A stretch of 64,000 nt of DNA from Lottia gigantea (Eukaryota; Mollusca; Gastropoda; Lottiidae). Under the pieces are notes generated by a model. The model did no database searches, was not told where the DNA came from, and was given only the letters and a program-made list of their open reading frames with translations. How positions within the stretch are numbered: position 1 is the first letter of the stretch; each line of letters begins with the position of its first letter. Shown in pieces: positions 50,706 through 63,652 of the stretch. Both the position numbers and the translations under genes were made by a program. The DNA lies in contig NW_008710115.1 of the NCBI RefSeq assembly GCF_000327385.1, forward strand, positions 103,624-167,623. Direction: 5' to 3'.

Positions 50706-53700
50706 GTATCTTGTCTACCTATACTGGAAGCAAAAGTCAAAACCATAGTAACTAACTGGTTGTAGAAACATTAGATAAATGTGTCATCTTCATGGTGAAG
50801 AGATCATGAATTGCTTGTTGATAGTAGGGAAAATCATGGAAGTTTTCTTTTAAACCTTGTGGTCCTAAGAGAAAACAAGTCCATTATCACTTTCTATGTA
50901 GACTGACTTCATCACATCAAGTCCATACACCCAATAGATAGGAGGTGTCAAAAACAGTTTAACATCATTGACCATCTCTACAGTAGGCAACAATGGTCAG
51001 TGTAGGTCAACTTTAGGTCATTTCCTACTTAAAACTATTTTATTCTCTCTATAGTGATATAGGTTAAATGTAGTTATTAATTGACTGTATTTTACTATTC
51101 TGAGAACAACTCTACCTTCAGTTGAGCAGTGAATTCATGTGTGTAGTGTTTTTAGAGTTAGTTTATGAGTTGAAATAATCAGTGTGATTAGATCATACTT
51201 TTGAAACAGTAATAATCAAACATAGTGAAAGGTGAACTCTATTTAAGCAATAAGCTTTAAAGCATTAATTTCTAATCTTAAAGAAAGATGTGTGAGGGAG
51301 ATATTAGTACTTAAAATTAGGGTAGTTAAAAGGAATAGATTCCAGTCTTTGGTTGGCATAATTTGTGCAATGTTCCTGATGGAAGAAGGTGAGATTGAAT
51401 TGTTAATCCATATATATAATAAACTTAATATATATCAAATATTATATACAATATAAGACTGTCAAATCTAATTTCATGTTTCTTGTGAAGATCACTTTTG
51501 TGCTGTGTTTTCAAAATTGAAATAGCACTTTGCGCATTCCATAGTTTTGTTTTACTACTATTTTCTTCAGCTCTAGAGGGTTCAGAACAGGCTTTTAATG
51601 AAGGAAATCTATCTCACACCATTATTAACATCTACACACAATATTTAATGACATTCTGAAATAAGAAATGAAAGTTTAATGATATTTGTGGTGATAGGAT
51701 ATAAATAATAAATTACTGTCATTATCTGTATCCTATACTACATACAATACACGGCATGTATTTTTAGGTTTTCATTCTAATATTTTAATTATTCATGTTA
51801 AACACAACAAATTGGCAATGCATTTTGTATTTTTGAATTATTGCATTTTTTTTAGATGGTTTCTTTTAAAAGAAGCACAATCTCTTTGATAGTTTAGTAG
51901 AATAATTTTTTGATTTCAGCCTATTCCAAAATCTTTAAGGAATTAAAGGACCATTTTGTTGTCTCCTTGACATATGAAAATCTTCCAACTAAAATCTGAA
52001 GATATTTCCTAATTAGTTTATGCAACTGGCTAACTAGATTATTAGCATGTTGTCTTCTTTGAGATTCCCATTATCAAGTTTTTCTTTGTCTCTCTGAGGC
52101 TTCTTCAGTCGTGCTGACATAATAAAGTATGGCATTAGTCATAGAGCAAGCCATATTTGACCGAAAGATGAAAACTCGTTGTCTTTACTAAAAATATTCC
52201 AATCATATTGACCAGTGTCACAGAGCAGCAGCATGTGTTCTGATCTCATCCTACAGATAGTGGTTCCAGTGTTTGCCTGGTCTTTTGTTAGATGGTAGGA
52301 GCTAACTAATGAAGTGAAGAATGATGAATGACAATGATTAACAAATATTGGTTATTTGTGTACAGATTGCTAGGCTAGTTCTACTAGATTGATAGTTTAG
52401 AAACTAATTGAGTATTCTTCATGTGTTGTCGAACATTATTCTGAACGTGTTCCATCATTAATGAAATAAAGTGAGGCTTCTAAACCAGTAGAGATATAGT
52501 TGACTGAGCTTTGCTTGCATATCGTCAAATTTTTATAAGCAAGTGTCAGGTTTAAGGAGATTGACCCGTTTGAACCAATATCTAAAGTGCTACCTGTGGC
52601 ATCAAAAGTGCCCTTGCTTTGATGAGGATACAAACCTAGGGCACCATGTAGTAGTAAACATACTTGCCACCTTAATGAGGTGTTAAGAAATTTAATATTT
52701 GACGTCCACAAATTTCATGCTCAGCATAATACAATATACAAACTGTTTCATTACTGTTATGATAGTAACTCAAATTATTGTTTTGTCCATTACTACAAAT
52801 TTTTGTAGAAAAATAGGGAAATATTTGAATATTGAATATCTTCTGATTATTATTATTATTTAAATGTAACAAGGTATTCACATTTTATGAAACAGTTCAT
52901 AGCTTAATGAATACTGCTGCTTATCAAAGCCAGTGACTGGCGACAGTAAATTTAATTCAAAAGATAATAATTTCAATTTCTCTATGGTCTGTCTGTTTCA
53001 AGAATAAGATACGGTATTGAAAATGAGTCATTATTATTGATGACGTCTGATAAGAGAGGTAATGATATACGTTATCATTTCTAGCCATTTATAATTTCAA
53101 TTATCATCATTTACCAACTCCACTAGGATAATCTCACCCAATTTTGTGAATTTTTCATGTAAACATTGAAATTTTACTAATGGTCCTGATTATTTTTCAT
53201 TTTTCTCATTTAGTCTGTCAGTTTTCAAAATATATGCAAGATTGATTACATATTTCTTTGAATGGATACATCCATTAATTTTTTCTGTTAATAATGTATT
53301 TTAAACAGTTGTTATAACAAAAGGATCAGTCTTATGCTGGTATAAAATTACAAATTGACAGAACTTATTTTTGATGGATATTATTTCATTAAAGAACTTT
53401 TCTGTTTGAAATTACATTAGAATTTGCAGTCGATACAGGTTTCAAATTTGTGTATTTATATGAAACTTTTCAAGCCCATTAAAAGAACTTTTTATATTTG
53501 TACTAAAGATCTCATTTTTTTTAGTTGATGCTGGGGTGGTATCTCCATACCTAATTTAACTACATTTAACTCTAGGCTTCCTTGGATAACAGTTCCAAAT
53601 TTCTGCTTGGAACGTTATTGATTTAAACTTCTGGAAGGGAAACATGAACAATTACAATAGCTATCAGAACTCAGATCTGTAAGTTGAGGTATGGAGAAAT

Positions 53701-55366
53701 TAAACAGATGTCATATACCATCCTGTAGTATATTACGTTTTCAACTCCCTCCTGACATTTATGAAATTAGAATAGAGAGAAATGAAATTGTCTCCATTTA
53801 TCATCATCCTCTTGTCTCACAGACCTCTTTTATTCTTCATCTTCTTTACATCTATTATCTTTCTCATAGAACACACTCAATATTCTAGTTGTCATGGAAA
53901 TTTCCTGGCATTTATGGGCAGGATAAATTCAATATTTCAAGTTATTTATTAATTACATAGAAAATATGTGACCACTTGTTTATTGATATGAATATAGATA
54001 TTATGATAATTAACATACTTGATGTTTATTTAATTATCTATATCATACTGTAATGGAAATGTTGGGCAACAGCTCATTCATCTGTAGGAACTTGAAAACT
54101 GAAAATATTTCCACCATGTTGCATTAAAATGTTTTTGCCGAATAGTTTGAAATTGATTTCTGATTGAAGAAATTTGTCAGCAATCTGAATTTAACTTGAA
54201 ATTTGACAGTTATTAAAATTTTTAACTTTCAAAAAAAAATATATTGCCTTTAGTTTTTCCATTTGTTTTTTTTTTTAATGCTATCACCAAGGCCACATAT
54301 TGTGGAAGTCATAGGGAGTAACCTTTGGTAGTCCAATGGGAAGTAACTCCTCTTTACATGGTCACTTTTTATTCTTCTGCTAAATTTCTTGACAATCAAG
54401 CAGTACAATTTATGCTTGCAGAAAGATTCCCTCCAAAATTAGATGAAAAAACACATTAAGAAAACTGTTAGATTAAGATGAGGAATTTTGTAAAAATTGA
54501 CATCATTGTTTATACATTAGACTGACCTTCTAGAAGATAAAAGCTTAAGTAGACAAATCAGTTGCCTGTTCTGGAAGAATTTCTATCATCTTCATTTTAG
54601 AGTTACCACAAGTACGGTACCAGTATGCTCAGTTAAGATCATGTGAAGTTAAAATTGAAGAAACATGCAATATATTGTTAATAGCTGTTTCACAATGTAT
54701 GAAATATTTTAGATATATGATTCTTGGTCAGCCAATTTGGACAGCCGCAAAGCAAGCCAATAAATGAATGCGTTGCAAGAAAAAAAACACAAGAAAATCA
54801 AGACAAGTTTTGGAAGTAAATGATTTAAACTTAATATAAACAGTATGTAATGTTTGGTGAAATGATAAACAAACTAACATGGTAAAATACATTAAGAAAG
54901 CAGTGATTGAAAAGATAAAATAATTGAATTTTGATGTCAATTTAGATTGTGTACTTAGATTAATATGTTGTGTTTATTAGTTGCTTAGCTTCCAAGACAT
55001 ATAGATAAATACCTGAAATATTATAGTGAATATTTTAAAAAGTATTTAGTAAAAATCAATTAGGACTATTATACTTATATACTATTTAATATTTTAGAGT
55101 ATATTATAGGTATTTATATTGATTAGTAGGTCAGTACATACAGGTCTGGTAAAATATCTTTGTATTTACTGCATATTACTACTAAACATCTTGTCATAGT
55201 GTTGATTTCCATCTGTTGCAATCAACTTGTCAAGTTTTTTATACTTACATATTTTTGTGTATGAGTAACAATTTGCATACTATATCTCTGTAAATGTGAA
55301 TTTTGCATAAATTAAATCAAATCAGAAAAATTAGTTTTAAAATTATTAAGGTTTTTTTTTGTACTC
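50706..55366. other. AT-rich stretch with one odd minus-strand open frame
   Basis: No gene is called in 4.6 kb. The minus-strand open frame 52436-52711 (91 codons) contains a segment unlike the AT-driven frames: GTFDATGSTLDIGSNGSISL followed by NLTLAYKNLT, with three N-glycosylation sequons. I cannot match it to a family and see no clear splice sites. Other open frames (52672, 53691, 54728) are unremarkable. Confidence 0.4.
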
Positions 55367-56400
55367 ACTTGTTAGTATTGTTAATATTGAAAGGATTGTC
55401 CTTGAACTATGTGAAGAAAGTGTGCATGTACGCACATTATAGTTAAAATATTTATGTCAGAAGAGAAGAGTGTCATTATACTCACTTGTTAGTATTGTTA
55501 ATATTGAAAGGATTGTCCTTGAACTATGTAAAGAAAGTGTGCATGTATGCACATTATAATAAATATGTTTACATCAGAAGAGAAGATTGTCATTGTACTC
55601 ACTTGTTAATATTGAAAGGATTGTCCTTGAACTATGTGAAGAAAGTGTGCATGTATGTACATTATAGTTAAAATATTTACGTCAGAAGAGAAGAATGTCA
55701 TTATACTCACTTGTTATTATTGTTAATATTGAAAGGATTGTCCTTGAACTATGAGAAGAAAGTGTGCATGTATGCACATTATAGTAAATATGTTTACATC
55801 AGAAGAGAAGATTGTCATTGTACTCACTTGTTAGTATTGTTATTATTGAATGGATTGTCCTTGAACTATGTAAAGAAAGTGTGCATGTATGCACATTATA
55901 ATAAATATGTTTACATCAGAAGAGAAGATTGTCATTGTACTCACTTGTTAATATTGAAAGGATTGTCCTTGAACTATGTGAAGAAAGTGTGCATGTATGC
56001 ACATTATAGTAAATATGTTTATGTCAGAAGAGAAGATTGTCATTGTACTCACTTGTTAATATTGAAAGGATTGTCCTTGAACTATGTGAAGAAAGTGTAC
56101 ATGTATGCACATTATAGTTAAAATATTTACGTCAGAAGAGAAGAATGTCATTATACTCACTTGTTAGTATTGTTAATATTGAAAGGATTGTCCTTGAACT
56201 ATGTGAAGAAAGTGTGCATGTATGCACATTATAGTTAAAATATTTACGTCAGAAGAAAAGAATGTCATTATACTCACTTGTTAGTATTGTTAATATTGAA
56301 AGGATTGTCCTCGAACTATGAGAAGAAAGTGTGCATGTATGCACATTATAGTTAAAATATTTACGTCAGAAGAGAAGAATGTCATTATACTCACTTGTTT
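55367..56400. repeat. 108/117-bp minisatellite, nine units
   Basis: Units hold TACTCACTTGTTAGTATTGT, AAAGGATTGTCCTTGAACTA, AAGAAAGTGTGCATGTATGC and GTCAGAAGAGAAGA. AAGGATTG recurs with steps of 117, 108, 117, 117, 108, 108, 117 and 117 bp. The 9-bp difference is presence or absence of one TTAGTATTG-like word. Each unit holds the short hairpin GTGCATGTATGCAC. Both lengths are divisible by three, so a frame reading LILKGLSLNYVKKVCMYAHY stays open through several units (55711-56121) but is stopped in others. I read it as non-coding. Confidence 0.95.
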
Positions 56401-56789
56401 TTAATAGAGGACTGACGGTGCACTATGTCATTGTACTCATTTAATGTAAGAATTGTGTTGCACTATGTAGTAAAAATATTCACTTCAAAAGAGAAGAATA
56501 AGGGGTGTGACCAAGGTCATTATAAATGGTGTTAATATATCTACTATGTATTATCTGTGACTATTGTAACATATTTTAAATATTCATTATTATAGAAGTC
56601 CTGTACTGAATACATTAATATAGGCACGTAAATATGACGCTTATCAGATAGTTTAATACCATGATTGACACCAATTTGACAAGTTTTCATTCTAATCTTT
56701 GACACTATTTAAATTACTGAGCCAACTGTCACTTATGAAATGTGGTTTATCTCACATACTTGTTGTCTTTGTACTATGTGGTACCTAAG
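56401..56789. other. Decayed edge of the previous array, then plain sequence
   Basis: Traces such as GTCATTGTACTCA and TTGCACTATGTAGTAAAAAT and AAAAGAGAAGAAT at 56428-56500 are worn fragments of the 117-bp unit. Nothing else is recognised. Confidence 0.55.
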
Positions 56790-56965
56790 AAGTTTCACAA
56801 GAGGTTCAGAATAGTGTCACAGAAGCTTCAGGAAAGTTTCTAAGGAGCATCAAATAAGTTTCCTAGGAACTTCATGTTAGTTTCAAAGTAGCTTCAGGTT
56901 AGTTTCAAAGGGGCCTCAAGTGAGTTTCATAGCAGCTTCAAGTTAATTTCACAGGAGCTTCAGGG
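56790..56965. repeat. 23-bp minisatellite, about eight units
   Basis: Diverged units of AGTTTCAAAGGAGCTTCAGG type, each with TTTC, a short purine run and CTTCA. Older and less uniform than the neighbouring 117-bp array. Confidence 0.78.
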
Positions 56966-57069
56966 AATTTCCAATTGCTTTGCATACTTTAGTGTTTTTG
57001 TTTCCTATTGCATATTTCTGAATATCATTCTGTCTTTATCTTTGACATTTCTCTTCTTCTCTATTTCAG

Positions 57070-57157
57070 ATTATTGTATAAATGGATTATATCATTCTAT
57101 AAAATGTGTTTATAAATTCTAATTGGATTATCTGTACATAGTTGATGTAGAGAAATG
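57070..57157 (+). other. Candidate exon 5 (ends exactly at ATG)
   Basis: An 88-bp segment with a strong acceptor (CTCTTCTTCTCTATTTCAG) and a consensus donor GTAAGT placed directly after GAGAAATG. All three frames contain stops upstream of that ATG. If real it is a 5' UTR exon whose last codon is the start codon, or a non-coding RNA exon. The body is as AT-rich as the surroundings, which argues against it. Confidence 0.3.
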
Positions 57158-59617
57158 GTAAGTCTGTTTAATTATATATTATCCACTTGAATTGCTGTCT
57201 TTCTGATCTAAATACACACACATTCAAGAAATGGCTGATCTATTATCTATGTTGGCAGAAACATATGAAAACAGTAATGGTACATGAAAATTGCTCAAGA
57301 GTCCAGTGACCCACATTATATGGCATCATCATTATATTGCAAGCTTTCAAAGATTAAAGACAATTTTTCTTAATCAATCTTTGAAGAACCTTAAAGATAA
57401 GTTATTATCTTTAAGAATATCCTATTCCATTGAGATACCAGAAAATTATAATTTTCTTGTAAGTTATAATTGTTTTATACATGGCATATTGTAGAAAAGG
57501 CTAATCCATAGTTTCTTGTAATTTGCTCTATCATTTTGGACCGTTATAAAAAGATATGTTTGCAAGGTAATACTAGATCTGATATTTTGTAGAAGTTGTA
57601 TTGTAACAAGGCTTCCTAACAGTAAAACTCTAACTTATAATAAAATGGTTCATAAATTCTGCTAGCATTGAGTTTTGATAATGGTTGAAGTGTTTTAACC
57701 GGTTAGCTTAAGTCAGCTGACTACACAGTTACATCAGTTGTAGCAGGGTGCTGGTTATACATGGGACATAACCTCAAGTCGATTCTAAGATTTTTATTGA
57801 TTTTTCTGAAATTAAGGTCAGGACTGTGTTATTAGAAAGAGATATAATGGGCAGCAACTCTACTATTCTTGTCTCCAGGACAACCTGTTAGTGGAGCAGA
57901 AGATGACATAAGCAAGATGGTGGTGGTAAAATAAACATTAAATCAATAAAGAGAGTGTAGGAGGAAGTGCTGCTATTGCCTATGATCCAATATTCTAGCC
58001 CGGCTACAACTTACCAAATATTCATAATTTATACAATTTAACGATTGTAAACTCCAGTACTATCTCCACATGTAGAAGCTAATATTGATGTTTTTTATAA
58101 ACGAGACACTGGTTGTTAGAAACTAAATAAATACGGCTATCTGATGAGTCATACAATATCTAACTCTATTTCCATAGAATAAAACCTGCAACAATCTAGG
58201 CAATTTAAGGGAGTGGGTTGGGGGGGGCTGAGGATTATTATAAAAGACTCTTATGCAGAGTCTTATGTTCATGAAGGTGAAGCACATGACTTCAAAATAG
58301 ATGAAACATTACAATGCACTGTTTGTTTACTGATACTTGTATGTCACAGATTGTTCAAATTGTTCATTACTAGTTTCTTTTCTCATTCAGAGACACATCA
58401 ATCCTTCATTCTATTTATGTATCACATAGAGACACGAACATTACTCACAGAAACACAGTTATTTAAATGAATATAAAATGATGAAGATGAAAATACTCAA
58501 TGGAGAAGTGTTGGCTGTTATTTTCTTGGTTTAAGAACAGTGAGATCATTAGTATTGGGCATTCATGTTTTTAAAAAGTAATAACAGTACTTATTGTGAT
58601 AAACGCAAGTTTACCTCCCAATTTACAAGTTTTCCAAAAAGAAATCTATGAAATTTCGTTAAAAATAAATGATTTCAATATCTGCATTATTGCACATCTA
58701 AGACCTGTTATTGTATAGAATTCAGTGACAAGCAGTTCATGCATTATCAAACTTAAGTGTTGTTAGCATGCAACAAACAAATTTCTGTTGATTGTATTTT
58801 GCTTAGATCATTCCTTATTAATGGATTACTTGCACTATTTAACATTCTAAGTAGAATATATCCAATTGCCAGTGTTAGATAACATGTTTTGGGTTCTTGG
58901 AATCTTGTTTCTTAACAGAAGATTTTTAAACTTAAAATTATTATATGAAGATATACAAGGTGGTCTGTGCTTTCTTTATGTATTTTAGGCATTGTATTTT
59001 ACAACCTTTGGCATTTGGAAAAGTCCTTGTGACTATTCAATAGACAAACTAATATCTAACATATTCTTATTGATCCAACCAAACCCTGCCTCAGAAAATT
59101 GTAGAATACTGTATGTTAAATGTTAGCAATAGGTGTGTTATGATATCAGCTGATCTGTAACTAGTATTTCAATGGATAGTTTTGTTGTTCCCTTAATTTG
59201 TTGTCATCTCAATAGTTTCACAACATGAATTAGATTGTCAAGATGCAAAATTACATACATAAGATATTGAATAAGAAAAGAATTGTAGGGTTAAGTCAGA
59301 TGTATAACCAATTATTCAGTAAATATTGATATACACAATTAAACTTTTAAATCATCAAAATTATAATATACTTATTCAACTTTCTCTTTATGAGTACTAT
59401 TAGATAGTGTGTGGTTTTCTACAGTTTCACTGAAATTCCAGATTAAAGATGTGGTTCCATTATGTAAATCATTCCGACCTCAATGAATAATAAATAGTAT
59501 TTTCATCAAAAGATGAAACTTTTTAATCTTGTTTATAAAAATGTTTGTTGGAAAATCTTTTAATATATGTTCTAGCTGTAAATGGGTACTGATAATCCTG
59601 GAAGAGCAAAATACCAA
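57158..59617. other. AT-rich stretch, nothing recognised
   Basis: No supported gene. A G-run (GTTGGGGGGGGCTGAGG) lies near 58218-58234. Open frames at 57291 and 58213 show no domain. Confidence 0.5.
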
Positions 59618-59720
59618 GAGGTTTGGCAAAGGGCCAGCTGATAGAAAGGATCCATAATTGTGATCCCAAGTTGTTGTCCTTCTAAAATATATTTGTTTCT
59701 TTCTTTCTTTCTTTGATAAA
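59618..59720. repeat. Dispersed repeat fragment, unclassified (copy 2)
   Basis: Partner of 36395-36500, same order of words and the same TTTCTTTCTTTC tract (about 59695-59715). The copies are clearly related but diverged. The minus-strand open frame 59480-59791 across it is incidental. Confidence 0.5.
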
Positions 59721-61059
59721 ATGAAGAATTTTCCTACCCAAAAAAAAAATTGTGGATATTTTGAGTCAAAATTTTGAAATGAAGTTTTCAATTATAAATA
59801 TTTATGTCGTTTGCAATTTTGGCCTTAATCCCACCCTGCTGTAGTGGAGCACTAGGTGTGCTAGTTGCAGAGCAGGTCCTGAAATATTGAAAGAATTTGT
59901 ACACTTGATACTTTTATCGATTAAATCCTATTCATTACTCCCACAAAATCTACACTAAAGATAGAGGAGAGGGCCATTTTGTGAAATAATTCAAGTGAAT
60001 CATTTTATCAAATGAAGCATATCAACTGTTTAAATAGTTAATAGCAAGATTTCTATGTTAAAAACCTATTTAAAATTCTAGTAAACTGATCTAGACTCTT
60101 CAATCCTATTATATTTCAATGATTTTATTCATCCTTAATAGTTTCAAGTGTTATCTTATATCGATGAATGATGAAAATGAATAAGACATTGTTTATTTAA
60201 CAACAATAGCGTCTAGGAAATCTTTTACCAATTTTCTTCAAACTATTATTGTATAATTGTAGCCAGTGTTAGGATAGGGTTTCAATTCTTTATTTTTACA
60301 TGGAGAACATTGAGATTCTGATCACATGGTTGTCTGTTGTGGCGTTTCATCATTAGACATCTGGGCTATCAGACATCAACACCTGATAACACCACTATTG
60401 TATAATCTTTGTCTTACATTCTTTCTCTGTTGATCAAATCTTTCAAAAACAAAGCTAATATTCTTGTCTATCCATTGCTTGTACAAATAATACAAAAATT
60501 CAACCCCATTTCTGACCTATAAAGTTAACTCACATTGCAGTTGTCCCTTTTTTACAAAATACCTATACTTAATGATGTGTCTCTGATAGTGCTTGACTTC
60601 AATGTTTGCACAAAAATTGTATCTTTACTAAAATTAGTCCTATTAGAAAAAGTGAATTAGAATTGTATGTTATATATATTTTTAAATGTGTATCATGCAG
60701 ATATTTTGCTATTTTCAGAGTTGTTCTAATATGATAGCAAATTTTAACTCTGGCTAATAATTATCCAAGACCAGTTTCACAAACGTGTCCTAAAGTTTAC
60801 ATCTTTACGTCTTTTGGAAATTAAAGTAAGGCTTTGAATGTATAATTTACAAAATATTAGGATATTATTGAAATAAAAAATAGTCATCAAATCATGAAAT
60901 AAGTGTTATATTAGAATGTAGTAAATATATCTTATATAATTAGTTAATTGTTAATATCTGACAGTGTTGTTATATACTCTAGAGATTTTGATATATTAGC
61001 TATTTCATATAAATACCATCTTCTCTACCATTATAGAAAGGAGATGAATGAAAATAACT
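59721..61059. other. AT-rich stretch, nothing recognised
   Basis: No supported feature. Confidence 0.5.
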
Positions 61060-61375
61060 GAATCAATGTCCAATATATCTTAAATCTTTCAGAGTCTGTT
61101 TTTCATGGACCTTTCAGAAAATGTGTCACTGTAATCAATAACCTCAATAAAAATCTGTACAAGCAAAACTATTGTTCCATTTACCAAAAATTTTGTCCAA
61201 AGTATGACCAAATCTAAAGTAATAATTGTATAGAGAAATACCATCAGGTACATATCAATGAAATCAATGACCTAGATTTCTGTAACCTTTAAGAAAAGGT
61301 ATCAGTGAAACCAATAACAATGATCTGTATTTCTGGAACCTTTCAGAATCTGTGTCAATGATATCATGACATTCA
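61060..61375. repeat. Decayed tandem repeat, about 60-bp unit
   Basis: Words such as GACCTAGATTTCTGTAACCT and ATCTGTATTTCTGGAACCT, with TTTCAGAAYSTGTGTCAMTG and TCAATGA nearby, recur three to four times. The last two units are about 60 bp apart; the earlier ones are broken. Confidence 0.5.
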
Positions 61376-62031
61376 GTAGAGATTATTTCAAAAACTATCT
61401 TTGAAATTATGCAGAAAATGAATAGATTCCACTTTCACTATAACTTTTTATATTACTACTTCCACCGTACTAGAAATCTTTAGTCATGGTTTTGAAAGAT
61501 TTAGGCATGTAGTTCATTTCTCAATGGAATCAGTATTAATAAATCTTAAATCTTATATGTGACAGTTTAAAACACAACTATTATTACTATTACTATTACA
61601 CTATAGTGTTAAAATCATTGGACATTTACAACAAAAATTTTATTTATTTCTTTATTGTACCGTTTGTTGAACATATAAGTTTAAGACATTTGTTCGACTT
61701 GACATTTGGAAGTATTTTGTAATACAAATCTTTTCTTGTTATTTATTTAAAAGATTACAATCTGATGTTAAATGTAATGTTATAATGACCTGGCTTATAT
61801 TTGTATAATGTACATAACAATATGGATATAATTTTGACAGGCAACAAAAACACCCCTAATTTAAAATGAGCTCTTCTAATCATACATATACAGTTCATGT
61901 TGATAGAATATATGCATGTGTGAAAGAGTTCAATAATGTGTTAAGGGGTGTCAAAAAGATGACAGGCATATACTTTATTCAGCCAGTATCATGAAAAGAA
62001 AAATCAAACATTTGACCAACATTAACGGAAT
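61376..62031. other. AT-rich stretch, nothing recognised
   Basis: No supported feature before the terminal array. Confidence 0.5.
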
Positions 62032-63652
62032 ATCATCAAGTATTTCAACATTGAATTAATTTGTATAGAATATATACATGTATTTCAATATTGAATAGTT
62101 CTGATGTTATAGAATATCTACATGTATTTCAATATTGAATAGTTCTGATGTTATAGAATATCTACATGTATTTCAATATGGAATAGTATTGATGTTATAG
62201 AATATCTACATGTATTTCAATATGAATAGTATTGATGTTATAGAATATCTACATGTATTTCAATATTGAATAGTTCTGATGTTATAGAATATCTACATGT
62301 ATTTCAATATTGAATAGTTCTGATGTTATAGAATATCTACATGTATTTCAATATGAATAGTACTGATGTTATAGAATATCTACATGTATTTCAATATTGA
62401 ATAGTATTGATGTTATAGAATATCTACATGTATTTCAATATTGAATAGTATTGATGTTATAGAATATCTACATGTATTTCAATATTGAATAGTACTGATG
62501 TTATAGAATATCTACATGTATTTCAATATTGAATAGTATTGATGTTATAGAATATCTACATGTATTTCAATATTGAATAGTATTGATGTTATAGAATATC
62601 TACATGTATTTCAATATTGAATAGTATTGATGTTATAGAATATCTACATGTATTTCAATATTGAATAGTATTGATGTTATAGAATATCTACATGTATTTC
62701 AATGTTGAATAGTACTGGTGTTATAGAATATCTACATGTATTTCAATATTGAATAGTTTTGATGTTATAGAATATCTACATGTATTTCAATATGTCATAG
62801 TATTGATGTTATAGAATATCTACATGTATTTCAATATTGAATAGTATTGATGTTATAGAATATCTACATGTATTTCAATATTGAATAGTATTGATGTTAT
62901 AGAATATCTACATGTATTTCAATATTGAATAGTATTGATGTTATATAATATCTACATGTATTTCAATATTGAATAGTATTGATGTTATAGAATATCTACC
63001 TGTATTTCAATATGGAATAGTACTGGTGTTATAGAATATCTACATGTATTTCAGTATTGAATAGTATTGATGTTATAGAATATCTACATGTATTTCAATA
63101 TTGAATAGTACTGATGTTTTAGAATATCTACATGTATTTCAATATTGAATAGTACTGGTGTTATAGAATATCTACATGTATTTCAATGTTGAATAGTACT
63201 GGTGTTATAGAATATCTACATGTATTTCAATATGTAATAGTATTGATGTTATAGAATATCTACATGTATTTCAATATTGAATAGTTCTGATGTTATAGAA
63301 TATCTACATGTATTTCAATATTGAATAGTATTGATGTTATAGAATATCTACATGTATTTCAATATTGAATAGTACTGGTGTTATGGAATATCTACATGTA
63401 TTTCAATATTGAATAGTTCTGATGTTATAGAATATCTACATGTATTCCAATATTGAATAGTATTGATGTTATAGAATATCTACATGTATTTCAATATTGA
63501 ATAGTATTGATGTTATAGAATATCTACATGTATTTCAATATTGAATAGTTCTGATGTTATAGAATATCTACATGTATTTCAATATTGAATAGTATTGATG
63601 TTATAGAATCTACATGTATTTCAATATTGAATAGTACTGATGTGTTATAGAA
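62032..63652. repeat. 44-bp minisatellite, about 36 units
   Basis: Very homogeneous units of ATAGAATATCTACATGTATT then TCAATATTGAATAGTATTGA and TGTT. Variable positions are few (AGTATTGATG, AGTTCTGATG, AGTACTGATG, AGTACTGGTG), plus occasional 43-bp units lacking one base in the ATATTGAAT word. Steps are 44 bp for most of 1.6 kb. Each unit holds CAATATTG and TACATGTA, both palindromes. It ends near 63652. Confidence 0.97.

Noticed and set aside
55711-56121. 136-codon repeat protein frame
   Set aside because: It follows the 108/117-bp units and is stopped in other units of the same array, so there is no selection on the frame.
58150-58200. Hammerhead ribozyme, from CTGATGAGTC near 58140
   Set aside because: No downstream CGAAAC with matching stems.
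58218-58234. G-quadruplex
   Set aside because: Only two separate G tracts, one of them long; four tracts are not available.
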